From Pelagomonas calceolata (taxonomy: Eukaryota; Sar; Pelagophyceae; Pelagomonadales; Pelagomonadaceae): a stretch of 64,000 nucleotides of DNA. Shown piece by piece: positions 35,690 through 44,801 of the stretch; position 1 is the first letter of the stretch; every line of letters starts with the position of its first letter. The DNA lies in the NCBI GenBank assembly GCA_918797485.1, contig CAKKNE010000001.1, positions 4,030,001 through 4,094,000 on the forward strand, in the 5' to 3' direction. Below the pieces are notes generated by a model. That model made no database searches. It was not told the DNA's origin and saw only the letters and a program-made list of their open reading frames with translations. The position numbers were made by a program, and so were the translations under genes.

Positions 35690-38600
35690 CTAGGGCCGCG
35701 GCGCCTCCGGCACCCCTCCAGACGCGGGCACGGCTTTCGACCGCCGGCTCCCGCGGCCCTTGCGATGCGTCGACCGCGGGCGGTGCCCCTGGCCCGGCGC
35801 GAGCGGCGCGAGGTCGCCCGCGAGCCGCGCTTTGAGGGCGACGACGTCGGGGTGGTCGGCGGCGAAGTACGCCCCGTAGCCCTCCAGCGCCCGCGCGAGG
35901 AGCGGGCGCGCCTCGTCCCCGCGCCCGAGCTCGACCAGCACCTCGCCGAGGTCGTGGCACGCCGCCGCGGCGTCGGGGTGCGCGCCGCCGACGAGCGCCT
36001 CCAGCCGCTCCAGTACAATCCGATACTCGGGCTCCGCCTCGCCCGCCTTCCCGGCGTCCCACAGCAGCGCCGCGAGGTTCTCCCGGGCGGGCAGCGCGTC
36101 GACGCTCTCGGAACCGAAAGCTTTCTGAGCCAATGCCAAGGCCCGCCGGTATGGCGCCTCCGCCGCGGCGTGCTTGCCGGCGTCGTGGAGCATGGCCGCG
36201 TGGTCCTCGACGCAGCCCAGGAGCGGCAACCCCAAACGCTCGCGGAGCTGGACCACGCGCCCGAGCACGGGCGCCGCCTGCGACGGCTTGCCGTTCTCCA
36301 CGAGGCAGTCGCCGAGGTTCCGCAGCGCGGTCAACGTCGTCTCGGGCGGCGTCCGCGCGTCGCGGTCGAAGACGCCCAGCGCCCGCCGGTACAGCGCCTC
36401 GGCGTAGTCGCGCGCGCCCGACGCGTCGGCGTAGTCGCCCCGGTAGTAGGCGCAGGCGCCGCGCTTCTGGACCACGGCCGCGAGGTTCGAGAGCGACGCG
36501 CCGACGGCCGGGTGGTCGTCGCCGAGGTGCCGCGCCAGGCCGCCGGCCGCCAACCGCAGCAAACTCTCGGCCTCCTGGAGCTGGCCGGCGGCGCCCAGGC
36601 AGCGGCCGAGGAGGTCGACCATCGTCAACGTATTCGGGTGCTCCTTCCCGAGCTCGCTCGCGCGGAGCGCGACGGCCCGGCGCGCCGGCGCGACGGCCTG
36701 CCGCGCGTCCCCGCTCCGGAGGTAGTGCGCCGCGAGGCGCTTCGCGGCGGCGGCGGCGTCGTCGCCAGCAGTTTCCGCGGCGGCGACCGCGACCACCGGC
36801 GCCGCCGGCGTGGCGTCGGAGGCGTCCGACGCCGTACGATCGTCGTCGTACGAAATCGCGTCGTCGTCCGACGGCCCGCCGCCGCCGTCGGGGGGCAGCG
36901 CCGCCGCGTAGGCCGCGACGAGCCGCGCCGCCTCGCGGTCGAGCCGCACCGTCCCCGGGTGGTCGCCGCCCAACGCCGCCTCGGTCACGTCAATGGCGTG
37001 ATGGAGCAGCGGCGCGGCCGCCTCGACGCGCCCCGCCTCGCGCAGCGCCGACGCGAGGTGCGTCTCCGCCGTCGCGGCCTCGAAGGCTGTGGATTGCGTC
37101 CGGTGGACGGCGAGGGCCTCCCGGAGCAGCGGCTCGGCCTCGGCCGCCCGGCCCAGGGCCTGCAATGCCGTCGCCTTCCTATCCAAAGCGAACGCGACGT
37201 GCCTCGCGTCGCCGCCCTTCCGCAGCGCCTCGAGCGCCCGCGACGACAGCTCGAGGGCCTCGACCCAGGCCCCCTCCTCGACCTTGTCCTTGGCAAGGCG
37301 CTCGAGCGGCTCGGCCTGCTCGAGGGACGCCTCGCCGTGCGCCAGCGCGGCGATCGCGATGGCCCGGCGCCGGAACAGGTCGCGCGTCCGGCGCGGCCCG
37401 CGCCGCGCCTCGACGGCGTCCGCGAGCTCGTTCAGCGCCGCCGCCGCGTCGCCCAGCTCCGCCTTCGGCCGCTTCGCGTGGATCGCGTGGCTCCTTTCAA
37501 ACAGTCCGAGGGCCTTGTCCTCGTCTCCTAAGTTGAGGACGACCTGCGCGTACTGGCATAATACCAGAGCGACCTCCACGTGGTCCTCCCCGAAGGCCGC
37601 CAGACTTAGATCCAGCGCGCGCTTCAGGACGCGCGACGCCTCTTCATTTTCACCGAGCGCCGCGAGGCACCGCCCCAGCTTCCGCCGCGCGCCGCAGCAC
37701 GCCGCGTGCTTCGGCCCCAATCTAGTTTCGATCGTCGCGAGGGCCCGGCGGTAGAGCGGCAGCGCCTTCGCCGGCCGATCGGTGGCTCGCAAGAACTCCG
37801 CGAGGCGCGTCACGGCCTCGCTCGTTTGCAAATGGTCCTGGCCTAGTTCTTCAGCATCGAGGCGCACCTCCCGCCGCAACGTGTCCTCGGTGTCGCGGTC
37901 GAGGCGTTTTTCTTCATCCGGCTCAGGCATGTCGTTCAATAAATCGCAGGCGCGGCCCATGGCGATCTGGTAGCGGTGCTCCCTCCCCAAGACATGCCCG
38001 AGGCAGACCGCGGCCCTGGCTTGGTAGTCCCGCGCTCGGTCCGAATCACCGATCCTACGATGCACGTTCGCGAGGCCCTGGAGGGCCAGGCCCAGCCGGT
38101 CGTCGCCCAGCTTCTCAAACAACACAATGCTTTCCTCGTAGCGCGCGACGCACTCCTCGGCGCGCTCGGGGTCCCCGAGGCCCACTAGTATGGACGCGAG
38201 CTCGTAGAGGCCCGTTGCTTTTGTGCGCTTCTCCTTTGTAATATCAAGCGCCTCCCGTATGAAGGGTTCCGCTTCCTTATATTCCTGGGACAGGCGGAGG
38301 CACCGCGCGAGCGCCAGGAGCGTCGCCGGGTTCCTCTGTTCTTTAAGTACCTCCCGCGCGTTCGCCAGCGCCGCGGCCACGTCCCCGGCGTGCAGCAGCT
38401 CCTCCGTGCGCCGGGCGCGCACTTTCATTGCTTTCCCCGCGTTGATGCCCGTGCTGCCGACGTCTTCCCAGGTAGAACACGCGTCCTCCAACGCCGCCGC
38501 GGCCTCCGTATGTCTTTTATGCTTTGCCAGTTCCAAACCTAGATTCGTGAGATGCGTCGCGTGGTCCCGCGACACGGACCCGGCCTTCATGGCCGCCGCC

Positions 38601-39688
38601 AGCGCGGCCCGCTCTCTTATTTCCATACAGGGCTCCCTATCGCCGAGGAACCAGAACAGCTCCGCGAAGTTCCCGAGCTGCTCCGCCGACCGGCCGTGGA
38701 CGTTGAAGCCCCACTTCAGCAGCGCTTCCTTCGTCGCTTCGATCGCCGGCACGCCGAGTATTAACTCGTGCCGCGACGCGCGAAGCATGCTAGTCCTCTT
38801 GGACGGACAACCGGCGAAAAAGTCGGCGAAGGCCGCGTAGCTTTTCAGGCCGCGCCGGTCGCACGCCTCGAATTGTTTCAAAGTGATGCGCAGCTCGCAG
38901 CGGTGGGCCACCGTCGGTTCTTTGGCTACTTTGGACGTGACGTGTCTTTCCAGAGCGTCGTGGTCAAGCTCACCCTTCTCATCGATGAGCGTCGGTAACT
39001 CTTGCTCTACGATGTCATTGGCGTTGCTCGACGGCATGAGCGTCGCCGCAACATTAACGGAGACGGACGCTAGTAAATCGCGAACGCCCGTCGCGCCCGG
39101 CCGCGCGAACCGGTTCTTCGTCCGTACCACTTTCACGAATTCGTCGTCGTCCATGGCGTCGCACAGCGCCGCCAACGACGCCTCCGAATCACAAATTAAC
39201 GTCCCGCGCACGACGTCAAAAACCTTGGACACGTGAGACCGTGACGCTTTCCTTGCGCAGGCGCCGCGGTCTTTTAACGAAGCGCACGCAAAGTGACACG
39301 CTGCCGACGCCTTCCGCAATTCCTCGTCGTCCTCGTAGGCCATGCGCCGCAGGAAACTACTGATAGTCGTCTCGAACAGGTACCGCGCGGGCTCCGCAAC
39401 TTGATAAAGTTCGTCGACCGTCTCCACGGGCGTCCCGTCCAAGCCTAATTGAATACCTTCATCCTTGAAGACGCCCCGTTCGTCCTGGGGCCACCACTTG
39501 AAGTCGTGGGGCAGCCTTTTTGGACACGCGGTGTCCTCGGCGTCGTCGTACAGCTTCCTCACTTCCCTCAGTTCATCAATATCTTTGAAGAATTTTTCAT
39601 AGTTGATGTCTTTCGATGATGGCTCTTGTGGTTCCTCGACGTCGCATTCTAGCAACGCGGCGGCCTCCCGGGACCAGGCGGTGCCCAT
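35690..39688 (-). CDS. Giant kinesin-light-chain-type TPR protein
   Basis: 1332 residues from the ATG at 39688. The N-terminus MGTAWSREAAALL fits an N-myristoylation signal (MGxxxS). Residues ~50-320 contain VFDVVRGTLICDSEASLAAL, VVRTKNRFARPGATGVRDLL and CELRITLKQFEACD, resembling a RelA/SpoT-like nucleotidyltransferase fold. The remaining ~1000 residues are TPR units of about 42 residues typical of kinesin light chains (e.g. AAPVLGRVVQLRERLG, AEAPYRRALALAQKAFGSES, ARENLAALLWDAGKAGEAEP). It is probably a scaffold. Whether the N-terminal domain is enzymatic is unknown. One continuous frame, no introns. Confidence 0.78.
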   Translation of the reverse strand: MGTAWSREAAALLECDVEEPQEPSSKDINYEKFFKDIDELREVRKLYDDAEDTACPKRLPHDFKWWPQDERGVFKDEGIQLGLDGTPVETVDELYQVAEPARYLFETTISSFLRRMAYEDDEELRKASAACHFACASLKDRGACARKASRSHVSKVFDVVRGTLICDSEASLAALCDAMDDDEFVKVVRTKNRFARPGATGVRDLLASVSVNVAATLMPSSNANDIVEQELPTLIDEKGELDHDALERHVTSKVAKEPTVAHRCELRITLKQFEACDRRGLKSYAAFADFFAGCPSKRTSMLRASRHELILGVPAIEATKEALLKWGFNVHGRSAEQLGNFAELFWFLGDREPCMEIRERAALAAAMKAGSVSRDHATHLTNLGLELAKHKRHTEAAAALEDACSTWEDVGSTGINAGKAMKVRARRTEELLHAGDVAAALANAREVLKEQRNPATLLALARCLRLSQEYKEAEPFIREALDITKEKRTKATGLYELASILVGLGDPERAEECVARYEESIVLFEKLGDDRLGLALQGLANVHRRIGDSDRARDYQARAAVCLGHVLGREHRYQIAMGRACDLLNDMPEPDEEKRLDRDTEDTLRREVRLDAEELGQDHLQTSEAVTRLAEFLRATDRPAKALPLYRRALATIETRLGPKHAACCGARRKLGRCLAALGENEEASRVLKRALDLSLAAFGEDHVEVALVLCQYAQVVLNLGDEDKALGLFERSHAIHAKRPKAELGDAAAALNELADAVEARRGPRRTRDLFRRRAIAIAALAHGEASLEQAEPLERLAKDKVEEGAWVEALELSSRALEALRKGGDARHVAFALDRKATALQALGRAAEAEPLLREALAVHRTQSTAFEAATAETHLASALREAGRVEAAAPLLHHAIDVTEAALGGDHPGTVRLDREAARLVAAYAAALPPDGGGGPSDDDAISYDDDRTASDASDATPAAPVVAVAAAETAGDDAAAAAKRLAAHYLRSGDARQAVAPARRAVALRASELGKEHPNTLTMVDLLGRCLGAAGQLQEAESLLRLAAGGLARHLGDDHPAVGASLSNLAAVVQKRGACAYYRGDYADASGARDYAEALYRRALGVFDRDARTPPETTLTALRNLGDCLVENGKPSQAAPVLGRVVQLRERLGLPLLGCVEDHAAMLHDAGKHAAAEAPYRRALALAQKAFGSESVDALPARENLAALLWDAGKAGEAEPEYRIVLERLEALVGGAHPDAAAACHDLGEVLVELGRGDEARPLLARALEGYGAYFAADHPDVVALKARLAGDLAPLAPGQGHRPRSTHRKGRGSRRSKAVPASGGVPEAPRP

Positions 39689-40020
39689 GCTATCAATACA
39701 AGAGCTGCCCGGCACGTGTCGAAAGCTGCCCCGGTGCACGGAGAGAATGCGTTGGACGTGTCCAGCCGCCCCGCGGCCTCCAGTGCGGCCGCCCGTGGCT
39801 TATGCGTTGTGCAGCCGAGCTAGCGTCATGTAAGGCTCTAGCAAACATCCCGACGTTTTGCGTTTGGTGCCGTGCCGTTCGTCCGTGCGCGCGGCCAGGA
39901 TGACGACGCGATAGTTAAAAGTCAATTAACAGGCTTGGGGCAGCGCGTACGACAGCTGCTGCCAGGGGGGGGCACCGCCACACATACTGGCCCGGGGCAG
40001 CCGCAGCCCTCACGAAGGCC
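39689..40020. other. Divergent promoter region
   Basis: 332 bp between the TPR and kinesin genes, with one GCTAG palindrome near the middle. Confidence 0.5.
39819..39842 (-). promoter_or_regulatory. GCTAG imperfect palindrome
   Basis: Minus strand: GCTAGAGCCTTACATG then ACGCTAGC, 131 bp from the TPR start and 179 bp from the kinesin start. Confidence 0.5.
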
Positions 40021-42453
40021 ATGTTCAAGGCCCTCGTCTCGCGGGGCTCGAAGGCCCTGCAGCGTCTTGATGAGAGACTGAACGACGAGGGCGAGGAGGA
40101 CGCGTTTGAAGAGGGCTGGGGCGAGGAGGAGCGGAAAGCTCTCGAGCCCGTGTCCATCGATGATGTGGACGTCGACGATCGAGACGCGCTGCGGCGGCGC
40201 ATCAGCAAGCTGCAGGGCATGGTCGTCTCGATGGAGGAGGCCTTGGAGGCGGAGCGGACGTCGTCGCGCGACACGGCGCAGAAGCTGGGCCGCGCGCTGC
40301 AGGACGCCGCCACCGTCGACGGTTTGGTGGATGAGTACGGCAAGCTCGCGTCGGAAGCCTCGCGGTTATCCGAGCGCGACGCGCGGACCATCGCGGAGCT
40401 CGCGGCGCAGCGCGACGCGCAGCAGACGCGTTTGGCGGTCTTCGAGCGGCAATTAAATGATCAGGACGTCCAGTACGCGGCGGCGCCGTCCTCGGACTCG
40501 ACCAAAACCTTCGCGGCGCTGCGGGCGGCCAAGGCGAAGATTTTTGAGTTGGAGCTCGAACTCGTCGACGCGCGCAAGGGCGTCGAGAATGGCGCGGCGG
40601 GGCGGTTGGCATCGATGGACGCGGCGCTCGCTGCTGTAAGTGTTGATGCGGCGCGCGCGCGCCTCGAATCCAAAACGGACCCCCGCCTCGCATCTCGCGT
40701 AAAGGCGCTCGAGGCCGAGCTCGCCGCGCGGCCGGCTTCATCAACACTCCGCGACGCCGAGGCGGCGGCGGATGCACTACGGAGCGAACTGGACGTCCTA
40801 CGACGGCGCGTTGCCGACGCGGAGCGCGACGCCGCGGCGCGGCCGGCGTCCTCATTATACCAGGACGCCGTCGCGGCGCGCGACGCCGCGCGGGCCGAGG
40901 CCGATGCATTGAGGACGAAGTGCGCGGCGGCCGAGGCCGACGCCGCGGCGCGGCCGAGCGCCGGCGCGCTGCGGGACGCGGCGGACGCGCGCGATCGAGC
41001 AACGCGCGACGCGGCGGATCTGAGGAGGCGCCTTGATGAATGCGAGGGCGACCTCAAGGGCTTGCGGATACATAAGGAGGACGCCGCGAAGGCCAGGGAC
41101 GAGGCCGAGCGGAAGCTGCGGGAGCACGACGCGCGCGTGTTGCGGGCGGAGAAGTCGATCAACGACCTCGAGGCGGCCGCGGACGCGCGCGTCGCCGCCG
41201 CCGAGCAGAAGATACGGGAGTTGGAAGCAGAGAACGCGGCCCAGATCGGGGACCGCGTGGCCGCGGCGATAAGAGGAGAGCGGCTGAAGATCGAGCGCGA
41301 GTTCCGGGACGAGCTCGCGGCGGCGCGCGCGCAAGTGAAGGCCGCGGAGCGCCTCGCGGACGAGGAGCGGGACAAGCGGCGCAAGCTCCACAACCGCGTC
41401 ATGGAGCTCCAGGGCAATATTCGAGTGATGTGCCGCGCGCGGCCGCCGCGGGCCGGCGCGCCGTCGGCGCTTTTTCCGAGAGAGGGCTGCGTCAAAATAA
41501 GGCAGCCGGAGTATTGTGATGACGCGGACTTCGAGTTCGACGCGGTCTTCGACCCGACGTCGTCGCAGATTGAAGTGTTTGATAGTGTCCGGGACCTCGT
41601 GACGTCGGCGCTCGACGGGTACTCGGTGTGCATCTTCGCGTACGGCCAGACGGGGAGCGGGAAGACGTACACGATGGAGGGCCCGGCCGACAAGCGGGGT
41701 GTTAATGTAAGAGCCATCGCGCGCGTGCTCGAGGCCGCGTCCATGCGAAGTGACGGTGTCAGTTACGAACCGTTGGAAATAAGCATGCTGGAGATCTACA
41801 ACGAGCAGGTCCGCGACCTGTTGCGGCCGCCCGGCGCCGCCGCGGAGCGGCTCGAGGTCGCGACGGCGACGGGCGAGTCCGTCGTGAAGGGCCTCACGAA
41901 ACAGTCCGTGTTCACGGCCGACGAGATCGAGAAGTTGATCGCGGCCGGCGCGCGGCACCGCGCCGCGGGCGCGCACGCCCTGAACAAGGACTCGTCGCGG
42001 TCCCACTCCATCGTGACGCTGTACATTCGCGGCACGACCGCCGCCGGCGACGCGCTCTCCTCAAAACTGCATTTGGTCGACCTCGCGGGCTCGGAGCGCC
42101 TCGACAAGACGGGCGCCACGGGAGATAGGTTGACCGAGGCCAAGGCCATCAACAAGTCGTTGTCGGCTTTAGGGGATGTCCTGACGGCGCTCGCCTCCCA
42201 AAGGCGCGGCCACGTGCCCTACCGCAATTCGAAACTGACCTATTTACTCCAGGACTCGCTGAGCGGCGACTCCAAGGCCCTCATGTTCGTGAACGTGTCG
42301 ACGGACGCCGACGACGTGCCCGAGACGCTCTGCAGCCTGCGGTTTGCCGCGCGGGCCCACGACGTGGCGCTGGGGCAGGCCAAGAAGAACGTGGCGCCGG
42401 CGCGCGCGGCCTCGCCCATGGGCCGGCCGCCGCGGACGCCCGAGCGGCGGTAA
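40021..42453 (+). CDS. Kinesin-14 (C-terminal motor)
   Basis: 810 residues. The N-terminus MFKALVSRGSKALQRLDERL is amphipathic. Residues ~70-460 are a long Ala/Arg/Glu coiled coil with repeated units of about 30 residues. The kinesin-14 neck (RRKLHNRVMELQGNIRVMCR) joins the motor: P-loop AYGQTGSGKTYTMEG, switch I NKDSSRSHS, switch II LVDLAGSER, and the HVPYRNSKLTYLLQDSLSGD microtubule-binding region. Minus-end-directed transport or spindle function is expected. No introns. Confidence 0.95.
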   Translation: MFKALVSRGSKALQRLDERLNDEGEEDAFEEGWGEEERKALEPVSIDDVDVDDRDALRRRISKLQGMVVSMEEALEAERTSSRDTAQKLGRALQDAATVDGLVDEYGKLASEASRLSERDARTIAELAAQRDAQQTRLAVFERQLNDQDVQYAAAPSSDSTKTFAALRAAKAKIFELELELVDARKGVENGAAGRLASMDAALAAVSVDAARARLESKTDPRLASRVKALEAELAARPASSTLRDAEAAADALRSELDVLRRRVADAERDAAARPASSLYQDAVAARDAARAEADALRTKCAAAEADAAARPSAGALRDAADARDRATRDAADLRRRLDECEGDLKGLRIHKEDAAKARDEAERKLREHDARVLRAEKSINDLEAAADARVAAAEQKIRELEAENAAQIGDRVAAAIRGERLKIEREFRDELAAARAQVKAAERLADEERDKRRKLHNRVMELQGNIRVMCRARPPRAGAPSALFPREGCVKIRQPEYCDDADFEFDAVFDPTSSQIEVFDSVRDLVTSALDGYSVCIFAYGQTGSGKTYTMEGPADKRGVNVRAIARVLEAASMRSDGVSYEPLEISMLEIYNEQVRDLLRPPGAAAERLEVATATGESVVKGLTKQSVFTADEIEKLIAAGARHRAAGAHALNKDSSRSHSIVTLYIRGTTAAGDALSSKLHLVDLAGSERLDKTGATGDRLTEAKAINKSLSALGDVLTALASQRRGHVPYRNSKLTYLLQDSLSGDSKALMFVNVSTDADDVPETLCSLRFAARAHDVALGQAKKNVAPARAASPMGRPPRTPERR

Positions 42454-42764
42454 GTTTTTTGTGCTCTTTTTTATGTTGTATGGGTGTTCCTAGTCCGAGC
42501 TGACGACTCGTGTGAGCGGTGTTTTTTTTCGCTAGTGTGTCATTGTCGCTAGCCTTTTTTTTTTTGTTGAGGTCTCGAGCCCTGGACCGCATTTGCCGTG
42601 CAGCATTTTAGACATCTCTCGCATCAGCTCATTTGCTCGCATCGCTGGCGAGATTCACGTCGCTGCTTGCTTCAAAGGAGCAGCCCAGCCGCCAGCAGCC
42701 AGTGTGCAGCGGCCACGCGGCGCAAACGCTGTCGACGCGACCATTGCCAAGCAGCACAGACAAA
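42454..42764. other. Intergenic region
   Basis: 311 bp with T-tracts at 42521-42529 and 42556-42565 and a GCTAG palindrome between them. No gene. Confidence 0.45.
42531..42553 (+). promoter_or_regulatory. GCTAG imperfect palindrome
   Basis: GCTAGTGTGTCATTGT then CGCTAGC, flanked by T-tracts, 212 bp upstream of the start at 42765. Confidence 0.5.
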
Positions 42765-44033
42765 ATGGCAGCCCAGCACGACATGTCCGCGGACATCAAG
42801 CTCGCCGAGCAGAACGCGTCGAGCATAATTTTAGGCATCGACGGCGCGCCGCACGACCCGCAGAAGCTCACGGCGATGCTGCGCGAGCACGGCATGGCAC
42901 AAACTGTCATAAGCTGCGAATTGGTCCACGAACTCGCGCAGCCCAACTCCATCACGGGCGCGCTCGACCTCGCATTGGACGACGGTTCCACAAAAAGGCT
43001 CTTCGTGAAGAAGATGACGGCGGCGCAGGTCGCGCACAAGGCCTGGAACGACCGGAGGCGGTCCCTGCTCTATATGAGGAATGAGGTCCGTTTCTACTCC
43101 GAGTTCCCCGAGCTTAAGGAAAGGGGCGTGCGCTACCCTACTGTATATGGCGTCGAGGATCAACTGGAAAAAGTGACAGGTCAACTGGGCGGCGCCGTCC
43201 CCGAGGAGCCATCAGACTTATCAAAGTGCGGCGCGCTGCTCTGGATGGAGCCCGTTCTGGGGTATGACCAGGGCTCTCCGCTACCGGCGGACAAGTCCGC
43301 ATTGATATTGTCTGCCGTCGCGCGCCTGCATTCTGCGTCGTGGGAGGATACGAATCTACTGAAGAGAGCGTCCGAAAGATTGCAGCACCCGGGCGGGTCC
43401 TTCGCCCTCAAGATCCGCAACCCCGCGGAGCTCGAGAAGATCGTGGCGAATTGGGAGACTTTTGTAAAGAACTTCGCCGAGGAGGCGCCGGCCGGATTTT
43501 TTGAGAAGCGGGTCAATTTAGGCGAGCGGCTGCGGCGCGCGGCGCCCTGGGTCGCGGCGCAGCTCGCGCCGGCGCCTTCAGATAAGCACGCGTGCCTCGT
43601 CCACGGCGACCTCAAGGCGATGAACGCGTTCTTGCCGCGAGATAATCCGGACCCCGACGCGCTGCTGATCGACTTCGCGTCCACTGGTGTTGGCTACGGT
43701 ATGGCCGACGTGGCCATGCACCTGACGCACGCGCTGATGCCTGGGGACCTGCGGACGCACGAGGCCGATTTATTACAGCGCTACCTGCGGTTCCTCGGGC
43801 AAGATTATGATTCAAAACTTGCGAGGCGCCACTACGAGCTCGCGACGATCGACTACGGGCGTTTTGTTCTAGGTCGCTTCTGGGGCGCGGCGTCGCCCGA
43901 CTCGTTCTGGGAGAAGCGACACAAGAGCAACGTCGCGCTCGTGCACCGCAACGTGCCGGCGGCTTTGCACTTCGTCGAGCGCCTCGACGCCTACCTCGCG
44001 AAGTACGAAGGGGAGATAAGTTTGATAACTTAA
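42765..44033 (+). CDS. Kinase-like phosphotransferase (EcKL/CHK or APH fold)
   Basis: 422 residues. Small-molecule kinase fold: N-lobe lysine region RLFVKKMTAAQVAHK, EVRFYSEFPELKERGVRYPT, an ALLWMEPV hinge, catalytic loop CLVHGDLKAMNAFLPRD (HGDxxxxN) and LLIDFASTGVGYG with metal-binding Asp. This resembles the ecdysteroid-kinase-like/CHK and aminoglycoside phosphotransferase families, which phosphorylate small hydroxylated molecules. The substrate is unknown. It is convergent with the next gene, the two ends overlapping by 4 bp. Confidence 0.82.
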   Translation: MAAQHDMSADIKLAEQNASSIILGIDGAPHDPQKLTAMLREHGMAQTVISCELVHELAQPNSITGALDLALDDGSTKRLFVKKMTAAQVAHKAWNDRRRSLLYMRNEVRFYSEFPELKERGVRYPTVYGVEDQLEKVTGQLGGAVPEEPSDLSKCGALLWMEPVLGYDQGSPLPADKSALILSAVARLHSASWEDTNLLKRASERLQHPGGSFALKIRNPAELEKIVANWETFVKNFAEEAPAGFFEKRVNLGERLRRAAPWVAAQLAPAPSDKHACLVHGDLKAMNAFLPRDNPDPDALLIDFASTGVGYGMADVAMHLTHALMPGDLRTHEADLLQRYLRFLGQDYDSKLARRHYELATIDYGRFVLGRFWGAASPDSFWEKRHKSNVALVHRNVPAALHFVERLDAYLAKYEGEISLIT

Positions 44034-44480
44034 GGTCCCGGGTTATCCAGCGCGAGCAGGTGCTCTTCAGGTATCGCGAGGGGCTCGCACTTGTATTTGC
44101 CCTTGCCCGTCCGATGGTGGTGCTTGCAGAAGAACTGGTCGCACTTGCGGTCGACCCACTCCTTCTGGCCGTCCGTCTGCCTGCGCGCAATTCAACCAGG
44201 TGAGTCGGGTGCACGTCTGGAAGCGCCGTGAATTTGATTCGTGCGCCGCCGTCTGCAGCGTGCCGAACGAGGTCCCGGGCTTGACGTGGTGCGCGTGCTT
44301 GTTCGAGCGGCACCAGGCCTCGTCGTCGTGCGTCGCCATGGCCGCGAGGTGGTGCGCGGCGCGCGTGCGGGCGTTCAGGCGCCGTCGCTCGCGGTCGTCG
44401 GCCGCGCCGCGGAGGCGCGCGGCGGCGGCCGTCGTGGCCACGATCGTGGCCGCGAGGAGGCACGCGAGGGCGCGTCGCAT
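44030..44480 (-). CDS. Small secreted basic Cys/His protein, introner-split
   Basis: Exons 44257-44480 and 44030-44180 join in phase 2 to give 124 residues. The signal peptide is MRRALACLLAATIVATTAAA. The mature part contains DDEAWCRSNKHAHHVKPGTS, then across the junction SFGTLQTDGQKEWVDRKC, then DQFFCKHHHRTGKGKYKC. Four Cys and many His suggest a compact metal-binding or disulfide fold. The family is not recognised. The coding quality of exon two is visible only when the 76 bp intron is removed. Confidence 0.65.
44181..44248 (-). mobile_element. Introner 11 (68 bp), GC donor, smallest copy
   Basis: Plus-strand ends CTGCGCGCAATTCAA and TTGATTCGTGCGCCG, with perfect 8 bp duplications CCGTCTGC (44173-44180 and 44249-44256). 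GC donor (gene strand GCAGACGG), phase 2. Between the ends it keeps only GAGTCGGGTGCAC-type subterminal sequence. Confidence 0.88.
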
Positions 44481-44801
44481 CTCTGCTGGGGGCAGCAAGA
44501 TCCGTGGATGTGTTGTGAGCGTCCCCAGCGCCCCGGGCAGCCCCTTAAAACTCGCCCGGCTCGTCCAGGCAGCTGCTCTGACGATGAATCGGAGCCGGCG
44601 GTGTCCTGGCGACCAGTAAATCACCCTCCAAAGCCAAAGCGCCGGCAGCCAAACACTAGCGTGGCGTGACATACTAGGGAAAAGTTGCAAAATTAAATTT
44701 TGTGTCCAGCAGCCTCGTGCATGCCATCGACGGACTGCGCACGGCACAAGACTTTCCTCGGCCAGACATTACTCCTTAGACGCCGTCGACGCTGCCCCGA
44801 T
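44481..44801. other. Divergent promoter region
   Basis: 321 bp between the small secreted protein and the hydroxylase-ankyrin gene, with one GCTAG palindrome. Confidence 0.45.
44654..44678 (-). promoter_or_regulatory. GCTAG imperfect palindrome
   Basis: Minus strand: CCTAGTATGTCACGCC then ACGCTAGTG, 174 bp from the start at 44480 and 124 bp from the start at 44802. Confidence 0.45.

Noticed and set aside
34796-37531. 911-codon plus-strand frame across the F-box and TPR genes
   Set aside because: Antisense shadow of the TPR gene. It crosses two genes and is Arg/Val/Pro-rich without recognisable motifs.
38600-38640. CTTATTTCCATACAGGG in the TPR gene, resembling an introner terminus
   Set aside because: The coding frame is uninterrupted here and there is no partner terminus or flank duplication.
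36300-39200. Regularly spaced similar segments as a possible nucleotide repeat array or CRISPR
   Set aside because: The periodicity is protein-level TPR repeats (~42 codons) with divergent DNA, not identical repeats with spacers.
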